Shown here piece by piece: positions 46,360-55,300 of a stretch of DNA of 64,000 nt. Source of the DNA: Acidobacteriota bacterium (GTDB taxonomy: Bacteria > Acidobacteriota > JAAYUB01). Location of the stretch: NCBI GenBank assembly GCA_018001935.1, contig JAGNHB010000006.1, positions 83,266-147,265 of the forward strand, read 5' to 3'. The position numbers and the translations under genes were made by a program. Every line of letters starts with the position of its first letter. Position 1 is the first letter of the stretch. The notes beneath the pieces are model-generated. The model saw nothing but the letters and a program-made list of their open reading frames with translations. It made no database searches and was not told where the DNA came from.

Positions 46360-46704
46360 TCAGTCGTCCGGGAGGCGGCGTGCGCGGGCGGCGATCAGGA
46401 GGAGGGTGGGGACGATGAGCAGGATCGGGCCGAGGTTGTAAGCGATGGACCACGGGTCCGCAGGCGGCGGCTCCAAGTCCCGGGTCAAGTAGCCGAACCC
46501 GGCGAGGAGCAGGCCGTAGACCGCCAGGACCTGCCCTCCGTAAGCATTGATCTCGTACCAGTTCCGCTCGGACTTGAAAGCCTTGGGGATCCGGACGCCG
46601 TAGAACCGGTTCATGGGCACCCTGCGGAGCGCGAGGGGGATGGAAAATGCAGCCAGGACGCAACCCGCGAGGCAGTGCATGGTGCTGGCGGGGATCATTG
46701 CCAT
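46360..46704 (-). CDS. SdpI-like small membrane protein
   Basis: A protein of 114 aa with three predicted membrane helices. The segment 'RRVPMNRFYGVRIPKAFKSE' followed by 'WYEINAYGG' is the SdpI/PF13630 hallmark. SdpI family members confer immunity to toxins or have unknown membrane roles. The start could be 46704 or 46698. It begins six bases after the stop of the Rpn nuclease gene, so both probably share a transcript. Confidence 0.8.
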   Translation of the reverse strand: MAMIPASTMHCLAGCVLAAFSIPLALRRVPMNRFYGVRIPKAFKSERNWYEINAYGGQVLAVYGLLLAGFGYLTRDLEPPPADPWSIAYNLGPILLIVPTLLLIAARARRLPDD

Positions 46705-46710
46705 ACCTTG

Positions 46711-47646
46711 TCAGGAGAGCCTTTGTGAGCGCAGCTTTGCCAGTTGCTCCCCGTCAAGCCCGGTGAGTTCGCTGACACGGTCGTCGTCGAACCCGTCGCG
46801 GATCAGGCGCAGGGCAACCTCCGCCAGACCTTCCGCCATGCCTTCAACCCGGCCCTTGGCCCGGCCTTCGGCCAAGCCCTCGGCCCGGCCTTCCTTCCGG
46901 CCGTCCAGGCGGCCGGCGTCAAAGTTGGATTTTGCCAGGCTGGCCTGGTAGCTCACCTCGTCCATGTACCGCTCGTACTCCTCCCGCTCCTCGGGCGTCA
47001 TCTTCAGGATGTCCAGAACCTCCTTCGCCTTCGCCAGCCCACGGGCCTTGAACTCTCCCCGGATCTCCTCGTTCTTCAGGAAGTAGATCCACTCGTCCAG
47101 CGAATCCCGCGCCACGTCATCGAAGCGGTTGATCTTCAGGAGGTAGTACTCCGGGTAAATCTGGTGCACCGCGTCCTTGCCGTACAGTTCCTTCTGCTTC
47201 GGGCTCAGTTCGAGCACGTCGCCCTCGTGGATCCCCACGAACTCCGTCTTCCCCCGGTAGACATAGTCCTTCCCGTGCCCCAGTTCGAAGTAGAGGATGT
47301 CCACCGAGATGACCTTCTTCACCTCGCTGTATGCCGAGCCCTTGTCCATGTGCTCCGTCACGGCCCTGGACACCCCGAAGAGCATCCGGTGAAAGTAGTC
47401 GTACTGGGTGGTGTACTGGATCTCGATGATGACGATCTCCCCCTGCCCGGTGGACACCTTCAGGTCGACCCGCCCCGCTTTCCCGGAGCCTCTCTCCCGG
47501 TCCGTCTCGGACTCCAGGACTTCCAATATGGTGATGTCCTGCATGAGCAACTCGCTCAGGAACCCCTCCAGGACCTCGAAATTGGCCTTGCTCCGAAGCA
47601 GTCGTTTCATGGCCCAGTCGAAGCTGACGAATTGACGTTTTCTCAT
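46711..47646 (-). CDS. Rpn-family PD-(D/E)XK nuclease (putative transposase)
   Basis: A protein of 311 aa; the ATG at 47646 follows AGAGGTC. The PD-(D/E)XK core is visible in 'AGRVDLKVSTGQGEIVIIEI' followed by 'QYTTQYDYFHRML', as in the Rpn/YhgA-like family (PDDEXK_2). Rpn proteins promote recA-independent recombination and are often annotated as transposases. The tail has degenerate repeats ('GRKEGRAEGLAEGRAKGRVE'), a common Rpn feature. Nothing else mobile flanks it. Confidence 0.85.
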   Translation of the reverse strand: MRKRQFVSFDWAMKRLLRSKANFEVLEGFLSELLMQDITILEVLESETDRERGSGKAGRVDLKVSTGQGEIVIIEIQYTTQYDYFHRMLFGVSRAVTEHMDKGSAYSEVKKVISVDILYFELGHGKDYVYRGKTEFVGIHEGDVLELSPKQKELYGKDAVHQIYPEYYLLKINRFDDVARDSLDEWIYFLKNEEIRGEFKARGLAKAKEVLDILKMTPEEREEYERYMDEVSYQASLAKSNFDAGRLDGRKEGRAEGLAEGRAKGRVEGMAEGLAEVALRLIRDGFDDDRVSELTGLDGEQLAKLRSQRLS

Positions 47647-47786
47647 CGATGACCTCTGTAAAACCCATCGGGTGAAGCCGAAGAAGTCACCCCAAAACAT
47701 CATATCACGAGGCCTGACAAATGCGGCATGGAACAAATCGGGCGCAAAAAACGTTTTATCTCTGACTCTGTGCAGGAGGTTCGACC

Positions 47787-49037
47787 ATGTCGCGCAAGAA
47801 AGGTTCCGCCGTCGTCCGCACCGTGACGACGCTGCTCATCCTGGTCATGGCGGGGGGGCTCTACTGGGTCTTCAGCGCCATGTTCAACCAGAAGCGGGAG
47901 ATCCCGCCCGAGAAGATCACCCCCGTCAAGCGGGAGGACATCCTCCGCTCCGTGGTGGCGGTGGGGAAGATCGAACCGGTCACGAAGGTGGAGGTCAAGT
48001 CCAAGGCCAGCGGGATCATCCAGACCATCGCCGTGAACGAGGGGGACATGGTCGCCCGGGGACAGGTCCTGCTGGAGCTGGACCGTGAGCAGCTGACCGC
48101 CCTCTGCCGGGAGGCCGAGGCCAACGCCCTGGCGAAGAAGGCCCTGCTGGAGAAGGCGCGCGTCGAGCTGCGGGTGGCGCAGAACTCCCTGGAGAAGTCC
48201 CGGGAGGAGAGCGCCAGCCGTAACGCCGAGTTCGCGGGGCGGGATTTCGACCGCATGAAGAAGCTCTACGACCAGAAGCTGGTCGCCCAGTCGCAGCTGG
48301 ACGAAGCCGAGCAGCGCTTCCGCGACGAGCAGGTGCGCCTCAATGTCCTGAAGAAGGACGTCCTGGTCAAGGAAAGCGCCATCTTCGGCGCCCAGAAGGC
48401 GATCCACCAGGCCGAGGCCGACTGGAACGCCGCGGAGGCCATCTGCCGGCGGGCGGCCGAGGACCTGGCCAACGCCACCATCCGCAGCCCCATCGACGGG
48501 AAGGTCCTCAAGCGCTACCTCGAGCCCGGCGACGCCGTCAGCTCCATCCTGCAGCTGGGGTCCAACGCCACCCTCATCATGGTGGTGGGGGACACCCGGG
48601 AGCTCTACTTCAAGGGCGACGTGGACGAGAGCGACGTGGGGAAGGTCCGCGAGGGGCTCCCCGTCAACCTGCGGGTGGAGACCTTCCGTGACAAGGTCTT
48701 CCCGGGCGAGGTGTTCCGGATTTCCCCCATGGGGCAGGAGAAGGAGAACGTGACCCGCTTCGAGGTCCGGGTGCGGATCGCCTCCGACGCCGAGGGGCTG
48801 CGGACCGCCATGACGGCCAACGCCGAGATCGTGCTGGAGAAGAAGGCGAAGGTGCTCACCGTCCCCGAGACCGCCGTGATCTACGACGAGCAGAAGAAGA
48901 CATTCGCCGACCTCCTCACGGGGTCCGGGGAGCGGCAGCAGGTGAAGCGCGTGCCCATCAAGACCGGCATCGGCAACGGGGCCCGGGTCGAGATTCTCGA
49001 GGGGCTCGCCGAGAATGACCGCGTGGTGATGAATTGA
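47787..49037 (+). CDS. HlyD/MacA-type periplasmic adaptor
   Basis: A protein of 416 aa; AGGAGG precedes the ATG. One N-terminal membrane helix ('LLILVMAGGLYWVFSAM') anchors it. A lipoyl-like half motif 'VKSKASGIIQTIAVNEGDMV' lies near residue 70, a long coiled-coil hairpin (about 95-215) follows, and the returning half is 'TIRSPIDGKVLKRYLEPGDA'. The beta-barrel and membrane-proximal domains are C-terminal. It should connect inner-membrane permeases to an outer-membrane channel. Two FtsX-like permeases follow, without an ATPase in between. Confidence 0.9.
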   Translation: MSRKKGSAVVRTVTTLLILVMAGGLYWVFSAMFNQKREIPPEKITPVKREDILRSVVAVGKIEPVTKVEVKSKASGIIQTIAVNEGDMVARGQVLLELDREQLTALCREAEANALAKKALLEKARVELRVAQNSLEKSREESASRNAEFAGRDFDRMKKLYDQKLVAQSQLDEAEQRFRDEQVRLNVLKKDVLVKESAIFGAQKAIHQAEADWNAAEAICRRAAEDLANATIRSPIDGKVLKRYLEPGDAVSSILQLGSNATLIMVVGDTRELYFKGDVDESDVGKVREGLPVNLRVETFRDKVFPGEVFRISPMGQEKENVTRFEVRVRIASDAEGLRTAMTANAEIVLEKKAKVLTVPETAVIYDEQKKTFADLLTGSGERQQVKRVPIKTGIGNGARVEILEGLAENDRVVMN

Positions 49038-49130
49038 GTGTTCGGGCAGAAGACGGGAAGCAGAGGCCGGGAGAGAGGAGAGACGGTGATGATCGGGCGG
49101 AAGCGGGGGCGGTTTGAAGGTTTTTTAAGA

Positions 49131-49184
49131 GTGTCCGACGTGTCCGACAAGTCTGACAAGTCCGACCGGTCTGACCGGACCGAG
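49131..49184 (+). repeat. 9-bp tandem array of GTCCGAC words
   Basis: Five to six 9-base units (GTGTCCGAC twice, then AAGTCTGAC, AAGTCCGAC, CGGTCTGAC, CGGACCGAG) run in the 248-base gap between the adaptor and first permease genes. Only one direction is present. The 9-base period matches the other word elements in the window. A MacB-type ATPase gene would normally be expected in this position. Confidence 0.8.
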
Positions 49185-49285
49185 CGGGCGGGGTGGCCTG
49201 CTTCGCGGTCGGAGGTTTCCGGCCCGCTTGCAGCCAACAGCCCTCAATGCTCAGACTGCAGACTTCCCCTTGCGGTGGAGGAAAA

Positions 49286-50560
49286 GTGAAGCGCCGGCGG
49301 GCGGGGTTTTCATTTTCGGACCTGTGCCGGGAGACGGCGGCGGACCTGCGGCGCAACAAGCTCCGGTCGGCCCTGACCATGCTGGGGATCGCGTGGGGCG
49401 TGGCGTCCCTCATCATCCTCGTGGGGGTGGGGGAGGGGATGCGCCGGGGGCAGATGGAGAAGAGCCGGCTGCTCGGCAAGGACATCCTCATCGTCTGGGG
49501 CGGGTCCACCAGCATCCCGGGGCCGGGGATGGCCTCGGGGCGGCGGGTCCACCTCACCGTGGACGACTACGAGGCCGTCAAGGCCAACGCCTACCTGGTC
49601 GGCAAGGTCAGCCCCGAGCTGGAGCAGTCCCTCGTGTGTGTCACCCCCGTCAACCGGGGGACGTTCGACGTCTCCGGCGTTCTTCCGGACTACCAGGAGA
49701 TCCGGAGCCTCGAGGTGGACAAGGGGCGGCTGATGACGGACCGGGACATGGAGGACGCCGCCCGGGTCTGTCTCATCGGCGACGAAGTCAACAAGCAGAT
49801 CTTCAGCGGGTCGGCCGTCCCCGGGGACGAGGTGGCCATGGGGGGGGTCAAGTACCGGGTGGTGGGCGTCCTGGCGCGCAAGGATCAGAACTCCAACTAC
49901 AGCGGTCCCGACAACTTCAAGCTCTTCGCACCCTACCCGGCCATCCGCCGGGACTTCCCCTACGCCGACAACCCCATGGGCGACCGGGCCCTCGCCGACA
50001 TCATCGCCCAGGCCATTTCCCTGGACAAGTGCGAGGCCGCGGAGCAGCAGATCCGCGAGGTCCTGGGCCGCAAGCACGGCTTCGATCCCCTGGACCGCGA
50101 TGCCATGCCCTGCTGGAACTCCGCCACCCAGGGGAAGATGATGAATGCCATGTTCGACTCCATGAAGCTCTTCATGAGCTTCGTGGCGGTGGTCACCCTG
50201 GTCCTGGGGGGGATCGGCGTCATGAACATCATGCTGGTCTCGGTCCGCTCGCGCACCCGGGAGATCGGCCTCCGAAAGGCCCTGGGCGCCACCCGGCGGA
50301 ACATCCTGGCCCACTATTTCTTCCAGGCGCTCCTGATCTCGCTGGGCAGCGGCCTGGCCGGCTACCTCGGCGCCACCGCCCTGTGCGGGGCCGTCAACAG
50401 CCTGCAGCTCCCCGACTTCTTCGCGGGGATGATCGTGCCGCCGTGGATGGGCCCGGCGGCCTTCGGCTTCCTGACCGCCATTTCCCTGGCCGCGGCGTTC
50501 TACCCGTCGTTTTCCGCCGCCAACCTGGATCCCGTGGAAGCCCTCCGCTTCGAGGAGTGA
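49286..50560 (+). CDS. FtsX/MacB-type permease 1
   Basis: A protein of 424 aa; the GTG at 49286 follows GGAGGAAAA, while the earlier frame start is in repeat-like sequence. Topology is that of MacB without its nucleotide-binding domain: helix 1 'LTMLGIAWGVASLIILVGVG', a periplasmic domain (about 55-290), then three helices including 'GGIGVMNIMLVSVRSRTREI' with 'GLRKALGATRRNILAHYFFQ'. It ends 'DPVEALRFEE'. With the adaptor and second permease it would form an efflux or lipoprotein/peptide-export pump. Confidence 0.92.
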   Translation: MKRRRAGFSFSDLCRETAADLRRNKLRSALTMLGIAWGVASLIILVGVGEGMRRGQMEKSRLLGKDILIVWGGSTSIPGPGMASGRRVHLTVDDYEAVKANAYLVGKVSPELEQSLVCVTPVNRGTFDVSGVLPDYQEIRSLEVDKGRLMTDRDMEDAARVCLIGDEVNKQIFSGSAVPGDEVAMGGVKYRVVGVLARKDQNSNYSGPDNFKLFAPYPAIRRDFPYADNPMGDRALADIIAQAISLDKCEAAEQQIREVLGRKHGFDPLDRDAMPCWNSATQGKMMNAMFDSMKLFMSFVAVVTLVLGGIGVMNIMLVSVRSRTREIGLRKALGATRRNILAHYFFQALLISLGSGLAGYLGATALCGAVNSLQLPDFFAGMIVPPWMGPAAFGFLTAISLAAAFYPSFSAANLDPVEALRFEE

Positions 50561-50563
50561 GCC

Positions 50564-51820
50564 ATGCGACTGTCCTCTCTCGTCAACCTCTCCTGGCAGG
50601 CCGTGAAGGCCCAACCCGTCCGGACCGTCCTGACCATGCTGGGGATCACCTGGGGGGTGGCCTCCTTCGTCATCCTCATCGCCTACGGCACCGGGATGCA
50701 GAAGGCGCTCTACGTGGGGCTCTCCTACTTCGGCGACAACGTGGTGGTGGTCCAGAACGGCCAGACCAGCCTTCAGGCGGGGGGGCAGCGGGCCGGGCGA
50801 CCCGTCCGGATGGAGAAGAGTGACGTGGAGGCGGTGCGCGCCGAGGTGCCGCTCATCAAACGCATCAGCGGGGAGGTCTTCCGCCGTTACAAAGTGGAGT
50901 ACCTGCAGCGGCGCACCACCGCCGGCATCCGGGGCGTGGAGGGTTGCTACGGTGAGGTCCGGGGAATGTTCATGGCCACCGGGCGCTTCCTCTCCGACGA
51001 GGAGAACCTCCAGATGGCCCGCGTGGCGGTCCTCGGCGACGAGATCCGGGAGCGGCTCTTCAGCAGCATCCCGGCGGTGGGTCGGGAAATCAAGGTCAAC
51101 GGGATCCGCTTCACGGTGATCGGGGTCTTGCGCAAGAAGATCGCCATCTCCAACTACTACTCCCCCGACGACATGTGCATCATGGTGCCGCTGAACACCA
51201 TGGCGCTCTTCACCGACACCCGCTACCTGAGCAACCTCGTCTACCAGCCGGTCAGCCCCGCCATGGAAGAGCAGGCCAGGCGCCAGTTCCGGGCGGTGAT
51301 GGGGCGGCTGCACGGCTTCGATCCAGCCGACGACAAGGCGCTGACCGGCTGGAGCTACTCGCAGGTCAAGGAGATCATCGACGGGATCACGGGCGCCACG
51401 AAGGCCACCATGGTCTTCGTGGGGTTCATTACCCTCTGCATCGGCGGCATCGGCGTGATGAACATCATGCTGGCATCGGTGAAGAGCCGGATCCGGGAGA
51501 TCGGGACCGTGATGGCCATCGGGGCCAAGCGTCGGCACGTGCTGCTCCAGTTTCTCTTCGAGACCCTGATCCTGACGTCGGCGGGGGGCATCCTCGGCTA
51601 CCTGGCCGCTTTGGGGGCGGCGCACCTCATCGGCGGGATTCCCTTCCTCGGCGTCATTTTCGAGGACACCTCGGGGCAGGGGGACATCACCCTTGTCGTG
51701 GGTGGCGGGGCCTTCGTCACCGCCTTCGTGGTGCTGGCGGGGGTGAGCCTCTTCTTCGGCCTCTGGCCTGCCCGGCAGGCGGCGAGGCAGGAGCCGGTGG
51801 AGGCGCTGCGGTACGAGTAG
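50564..51820 (+). CDS. FtsX/MacB-type permease 2
   Basis: A protein of 418 aa beginning three bases after permease 1. It has the same arrangement: 'LTMLGITWGVASFVILIAYG', a MacB-like periplasmic domain, 'GGIGVMNIMLASVKSRIREI' with 'GTVMAIGAKRRHVLLQFLF', and 'QEPVEALRYE' at the end. A heterodimer with permease 1 is likely. No ATP-binding subunit is encoded in the window, so it must be supplied from elsewhere. Confidence 0.92.
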   Translation: MRLSSLVNLSWQAVKAQPVRTVLTMLGITWGVASFVILIAYGTGMQKALYVGLSYFGDNVVVVQNGQTSLQAGGQRAGRPVRMEKSDVEAVRAEVPLIKRISGEVFRRYKVEYLQRRTTAGIRGVEGCYGEVRGMFMATGRFLSDEENLQMARVAVLGDEIRERLFSSIPAVGREIKVNGIRFTVIGVLRKKIAISNYYSPDDMCIMVPLNTMALFTDTRYLSNLVYQPVSPAMEEQARRQFRAVMGRLHGFDPADDKALTGWSYSQVKEIIDGITGATKATMVFVGFITLCIGGIGVMNIMLASVKSRIREIGTVMAIGAKRRHVLLQFLFETLILTSAGGILGYLAALGAAHLIGGIPFLGVIFEDTSGQGDITLVVGGGAFVTAFVVLAGVSLFFGLWPARQAARQEPVEALRYE

Positions 51821-52193
51821 CGGCAGGGGAGGGAAATTGGGGGACATGGGAGTAGTGGGAGTAATGGGAGTAATGGGAGTAATGGGAGTAATGGGAGTTA
51901 TGGGAGTTATGGGAGTAATGGGAATGTTGGGGGGAATGGGAATCGGGCTGGCGGCTGAAAAGCGGGCATAGAGATTTATCTGCTCGCAACCCTCATCGCG
52001 CTAATCACTTCCAGTAATCCCATAACGCCAATCATTCCTAACACTCCCATAATTCCCATCGCTCCCATAATTCCCATAATTCCAATAGTTTCCGTAGCTC
52101 CCATAGCTCCCATAGCTCCCATAGCTCCCATAGCTCCCATGGCTCCCAAGGTTCCCGCAACTCCCAACACCCCCGTTACCCCGGCCAGTTTGC
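51821..52193. other. 373-base convergent gap filled by ATGGGAGTA words
   Basis: Apart from the two opposed 9-base-word arrays described separately, no gene or RNA is seen between permease 2 and the RHH gene. Confidence 0.7.
51846..52172. repeat. Inverted arrays of the 9-bp word ATGGGAGTA
   Basis: From 51846 to about 51950 ATGGGAGTA (and ATGGGAGTT) repeats some nine times in direct order. From about 52011 to 52172 its reverse complement (AGCTCCCAT, AATTCCCAT, CACTCCCAT) repeats more than a dozen times. The two blocks could pair into a large hairpin. The word is AT-richer than the genome average. Confidence 0.85.
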
Positions 52194-52373
52194 TCACTCT
52201 TCCCTGAGCTTCTGCTGTTCCGGGGCCGGCAGGCGCCCCTCCTGGCGAAGCGCCTGCCGGAGCACGTACTCGATCTGGCCGTTGAGACTGCGGAGTTCGT
52301 CCTCGGCCCACCGTTTCATGGCTTCGAGGACCCGGTTGTCGATCCGGATCACGAAGGCTTTCGGCTCCGCCAT
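52194..52373 (-). CDS. Arc-like ribbon-helix-helix protein, 59 aa
   Basis: The short gene starts 13 bases after the SPFH gene stop. The chain begins 'MAEPKAFVIRIDNRVLEAMK' and continues 'RWAEDELRSLNGQIEYVLRQ'. This is a beta strand ('AFVIRID'), helix A and a helix B with the 'SLNGQIEYVLRQAL' pattern typical of Arc/MetJ DNA-binding proteins. A tail 'EGRLPAPEQQKLREE' follows. It probably autoregulates its operon; a near-perfect 19-base dyad overlaps the SPFH promoter. Confidence 0.85.
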   Translation of the reverse strand: MAEPKAFVIRIDNRVLEAMKRWAEDELRSLNGQIEYVLRQALRQEGRLPAPEQQKLREE

Positions 52374-52386
52374 GATACCCTCGCGA

Positions 52387-53271
52387 TCAGTGGTACAGGG
52401 TGCCCGCGTTCACCACCGGCTGGGTGGGTCGGTCGGAGCAGAGAACCACCATCAGGTTGCTGACCATGGCGGCCTTGCGCTCTTCGTCGAGTTGGACGAT
52501 GTTGTTCTTCGACAGGTGCTCCAGGGCCATCTCCACCATGGTCACCGCGCCCTCGACGATTTTCGCCCGGGCGGCGATGATGGCGGCCGCCTGCTGACGG
52601 CGCAGCATGTCCGCCGCGATCTCCGGGGCGTAGGCCAGGATGCTGATCCGGGCCTCGACGGTCAGGACGCCGGCCTTGGCGAGGCGGTCCTGGATTTCCG
52701 CCTGCAGGTGCGTGGCCACAGCGGCCGTGTGGCCGCGGAGCGACATCACCGCCTCCTCGTGGGAGTCGTAGGGGTAGGCCGTGGCCAGGTTGCGCAGGGC
52801 GGCCTCGCTCTGCACGCTGACGTAGTGTTCGTAGTTGTCCACCTCGAAGACGGCCTCGGCGGTGTCCACCACCTTCCAGACCACCACCGCGCCGATCTCG
52901 ATGGGGTTGCCGTCCTTGTCGTTGACCTTGAGCCGCGAGGTCTCGAAGTTCCGCACGCGCAGGGAGATTTTCTTTTTGGTGTAGAACGGGTTGGCCCAGC
53001 GGAGCCCCTCGTGCTTCTCGGTGCCGCGGTAAGCCCCGAAGAGCATCAGGACCACGCCCTGGTTCGGCTGGACCATGAAGAGCCCGGCCAGGCAGAGCAG
53101 GTCGAGGAACCAGACCACGATGCACAGGGCGAGCTGCAAACCGCCGCCCTGGCGGGCCTCGAGCTGCATGCCCGCGTTGATGATGCCGAGGACGCAGACC
53201 ACCAGCAGGGGGAGCAGGAACAACAGAACCGGCAAACCGGACACCGTGCGGGTTACTTTTTCCTGGATCAT
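52387..53271 (-). CDS. SPFH/Band-7 (slipin-like) membrane protein
   Basis: A protein of 294 aa; the ATG follows AGGAGGTCAATC. Two N-terminal helices ('[20 protein letters not shown]' and '[20 protein letters not shown]') anchor it. The Band-7 domain runs from about 65: '[20 protein letters not shown]', '[20 protein letters not shown]', '[20 protein letters not shown]'. A helical tail contains '[20 protein letters not shown]'. Such proteins form membrane microdomain scaffolds. It is cotranscribed with the RHH protein. Confidence 0.93.
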   Translation of the reverse strand: MIQEKVTRTVSGLPVLLFLLPLLVVCVLGIINAGMQLEARQGGGLQLALCIVVWFLDLLCLAGLFMVQPNQGVVLMLFGAYRGTEKHEGLRWANPFYTKKKISLRVRNFETSRLKVNDKDGNPIEIGAVVVWKVVDTAEAVFEVDNYEHYVSVQSEAALRNLATAYPYDSHEEAVMSLRGHTAAVATHLQAEIQDRLAKAGVLTVEARISILAYAPEIAADMLRRQQAAAIIAARAKIVEGAVTMVEMALEHLSKNNIVQLDEERKAAMVSNLMVVLCSDRPTQPVVNAGTLYH

Positions 53272-53656
53272 GATTGACCTCCTTCAAACTGATATCAAAT
53301 TAATATCACCCTGCAAATCCGGAGTCAAGTAAAATCCGACCGCCTCGGAAAAAAACTGCTCCGCCCGGCAATCACACGGGCGAGTGCGAGCCGGAATTCC
53401 ATAAAACATGGTATTTATTGTATTAATCTGTTCGCGTGGAGGGAGCCGGGCCGGAAACACGTGCAACAAAGGCTTGTCCACGGCTACCGCGATGCGATAT
53501 AAGCGACCGTTGCGGTACCGGGGACCGCCGGGCCAAGGCGAAGCCCCGAAACCGGACCCGGGGCTCCGTCGCGCCGCCAAGGCGACCGGCGGCAGACGCT
53601 GGCCCCGCTCCTACCGGTCACGGGGAGGATGAGAATTCCCGCAGGGAGCAGAGCGC
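53272..53656. other. 385-base divergent intergenic region
   Basis: The left 60 bases hold the SPFH promoter and dyad described separately. The stretch 53390-53440 is AT-rich. The remainder contains no open frame with a ribosome-binding site and no RNA that I recognise. Confidence 0.55.
53290..53328 (-). promoter_or_regulatory. SPFH-RHH promoter with overlapping operator dyad
   Basis: On the minus strand TTGACT (53328-53323) is separated by exactly 17 bases from TATTAA (53305-53300). TGATATCAAATTAATATCA (53290-53308, plus strand) is a 19-base palindrome with mismatches only at the centre and one symmetric pair. It covers the -10 box and spacer edge, about 20 bases before the start codon. A repressor bound there would block transcription; the operon's own RHH protein is the obvious candidate. 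Confidence 0.65.
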
Positions 53657-55174
53657 ATGGGGGCGAACCTTCCGGAACCGGCCGCTGTCGCGGGCACCCG
53701 ACGGGCGTTCGCGGCGCTGTGCCTGCTCACGGCGGCCCTGGTGGTCGCCGGCGTTTACAGGCGGGCGCTGGGCTACCCCTTCATCCAGGACGACTGGAGC
53801 TACCTGAGCGCCCTCACCCACCTGGACGACGCCACCAACCTGGCCCGGGACTTCGACCCGGTGGGACGGCTGCACTACCGTCCCCTGGGGACCGTCGCCT
53901 TCATCCCGCTCTACCGGGCCTTCGGGCTGGACCCGGTCCCGGCCCACCTCCTCAACCTCCTCCTCCTCGCCGGGGCCGCGCTTCTGGTGGCGGCCCTGGC
54001 CCGCCGGCTCGGCGCCGACCGCTTCACGGCGTGGGCGGTGATGACGGTCTACGCCGCCGCCGTCTCCATCCACCTGGATCCCGTGCTGTGGCTGGTGGGC
54101 TTTTTCGACCTGGCGGGGGCGGTCTGCTTCTGCGGGTGTGTACTCCTCTTCCTCCGGGGAAACACCGGGCTCTCGCTGGGGGTCTTCGGCGCGGGGCTCC
54201 TCTGCAAGGAGTTCCTCGTCGTCTTGCCCACGCTGCTGGCCCTGACGGCCCTCCTTTCGGACGGCCCGCTCCCGGGGGCGCTGAGAGCCGCGCTGCGCCG
54301 CCTCTGGCCCCACGTCGTGCTGATGGCGGCCTTCCTGGCGATGCGGGCCCTGACGGGCCTTTCCCCCTTCGGACTGCCGGACGACCACCCTTACCGAATG
54401 AAGGTCCTCGGCCTTCATCTCCTCGAGAACGCGGGACGCTACGCCTGGTGGGGCGCCGAGGCCCTGACGCCTTTCCGGGACCTGCGCCCGGCGGTCGGCA
54501 TCCTCCTGGCGGCGTTCCTGGCGGCCGCTTTCCTGTGGCTGAAACGGGTCGAGGCCCGGTCCGCCCCGGCGGCCTGGCGGCGGCCGGCGTTCCTGGCGGG
54601 CTGGGTGGCGCTCGCGCTGGCCCCCGTGATGCTCCTCCCCAACCACTGTTACCGCTACTACCTCGTCTACGGTCTCCCGGCGGCGGCACTGCTTCTCGTG
54701 GAGTGCCTGCGGGGGCTCCTCCGGGCCGCCGGGGCGGGGCCGCGATTCCAGAAGGCCGCCCTGGCCGCCTACCTTTTCCTGCTGGCGGCGACGGGGGCCC
54801 TCTGGTTCGCCCGCAAGGACGCGGCGGGGCTCCGCGACCCCTACCTGCCCGGCACCAACCACCTCGTCCACCGGGCGGCCGCCGTGCGCGCGGTGCAGGG
54901 GTACCTCGCCGCCGCCCGGCCCCGGGTGGCGCCCGGGACGGTCTTCGTGATCGGCGGGGCGGACCTCGAGTCCTTTGACCGGGACTGGATGTTCCGGGTT
55001 CTCTGCCGGGATATCACCGTCCGGGCCGTCGGCGCGGACCAGGTCCGGTTCGATGCGGAAGGGGCTTTCGTGCCGGGCGGGGAAGCCGGTCACGTTCGAC
55101 TGGACCCGGCCCGGTCCATCCGGCTGGAGGTCCTCGATGACCACCGGGCCCGGCGGCTCCCGTTCCCGCCGTGA
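53657..55174 (+). CDS. GT-C-like polytopic membrane protein
   Basis: A protein of 505 aa; AGGGAG precedes the ATG. It has about ten to eleven membrane helices. The first extracytoplasmic loop contains 'YPFIQDDWSYL', the acidic pair typical of GT-C glycosyltransferases (PMT/ArnT group). The 'YRPLGTVAFIPLYRAFGLDP' segment and the C-terminal 'GLRDPYLPGTNHL' soluble domain are also seen in such proteins. Transfer of a lipid-linked sugar on the periplasmic side is inferred; donor and acceptor are unknown. Confidence 0.75.
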   Translation: MGANLPEPAAVAGTRRAFAALCLLTAALVVAGVYRRALGYPFIQDDWSYLSALTHLDDATNLARDFDPVGRLHYRPLGTVAFIPLYRAFGLDPVPAHLLNLLLLAGAALLVAALARRLGADRFTAWAVMTVYAAAVSIHLDPVLWLVGFFDLAGAVCFCGCVLLFLRGNTGLSLGVFGAGLLCKEFLVVLPTLLALTALLSDGPLPGALRAALRRLWPHVVLMAAFLAMRALTGLSPFGLPDDHPYRMKVLGLHLLENAGRYAWWGAEALTPFRDLRPAVGILLAAFLAAAFLWLKRVEARSAPAAWRRPAFLAGWVALALAPVMLLPNHCYRYYLVYGLPAAALLLVECLRGLLRAAGAGPRFQKAALAAYLFLLAATGALWFARKDAAGLRDPYLPGTNHLVHRAAAVRAVQGYLAAARPRVAPGTVFVIGGADLESFDRDWMFRVLCRDITVRAVGADQVRFDAEGAFVPGGEAGHVRLDPARSIRLEVLDDHRARRLPFPP

Positions 55175-55300
55175 CCGCAGCCGGATTTACGGCCGTCTCC
55201 CCCAATAAAATTTCCCCATCATACTTTCACCCTCCGGGCGAGGGCTCGGCCCAAAGGATTGCCATCACGTTCCCGTACGATTTCCGGGCTCTTGCGGGGC

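Noticed and set aside
49038..49285. Possible small gene between adaptor and permease encoding 'VSDKSDKSD'
   Set aside because: The peptide arises from the GTCCGAC array and no convincing start site exists.
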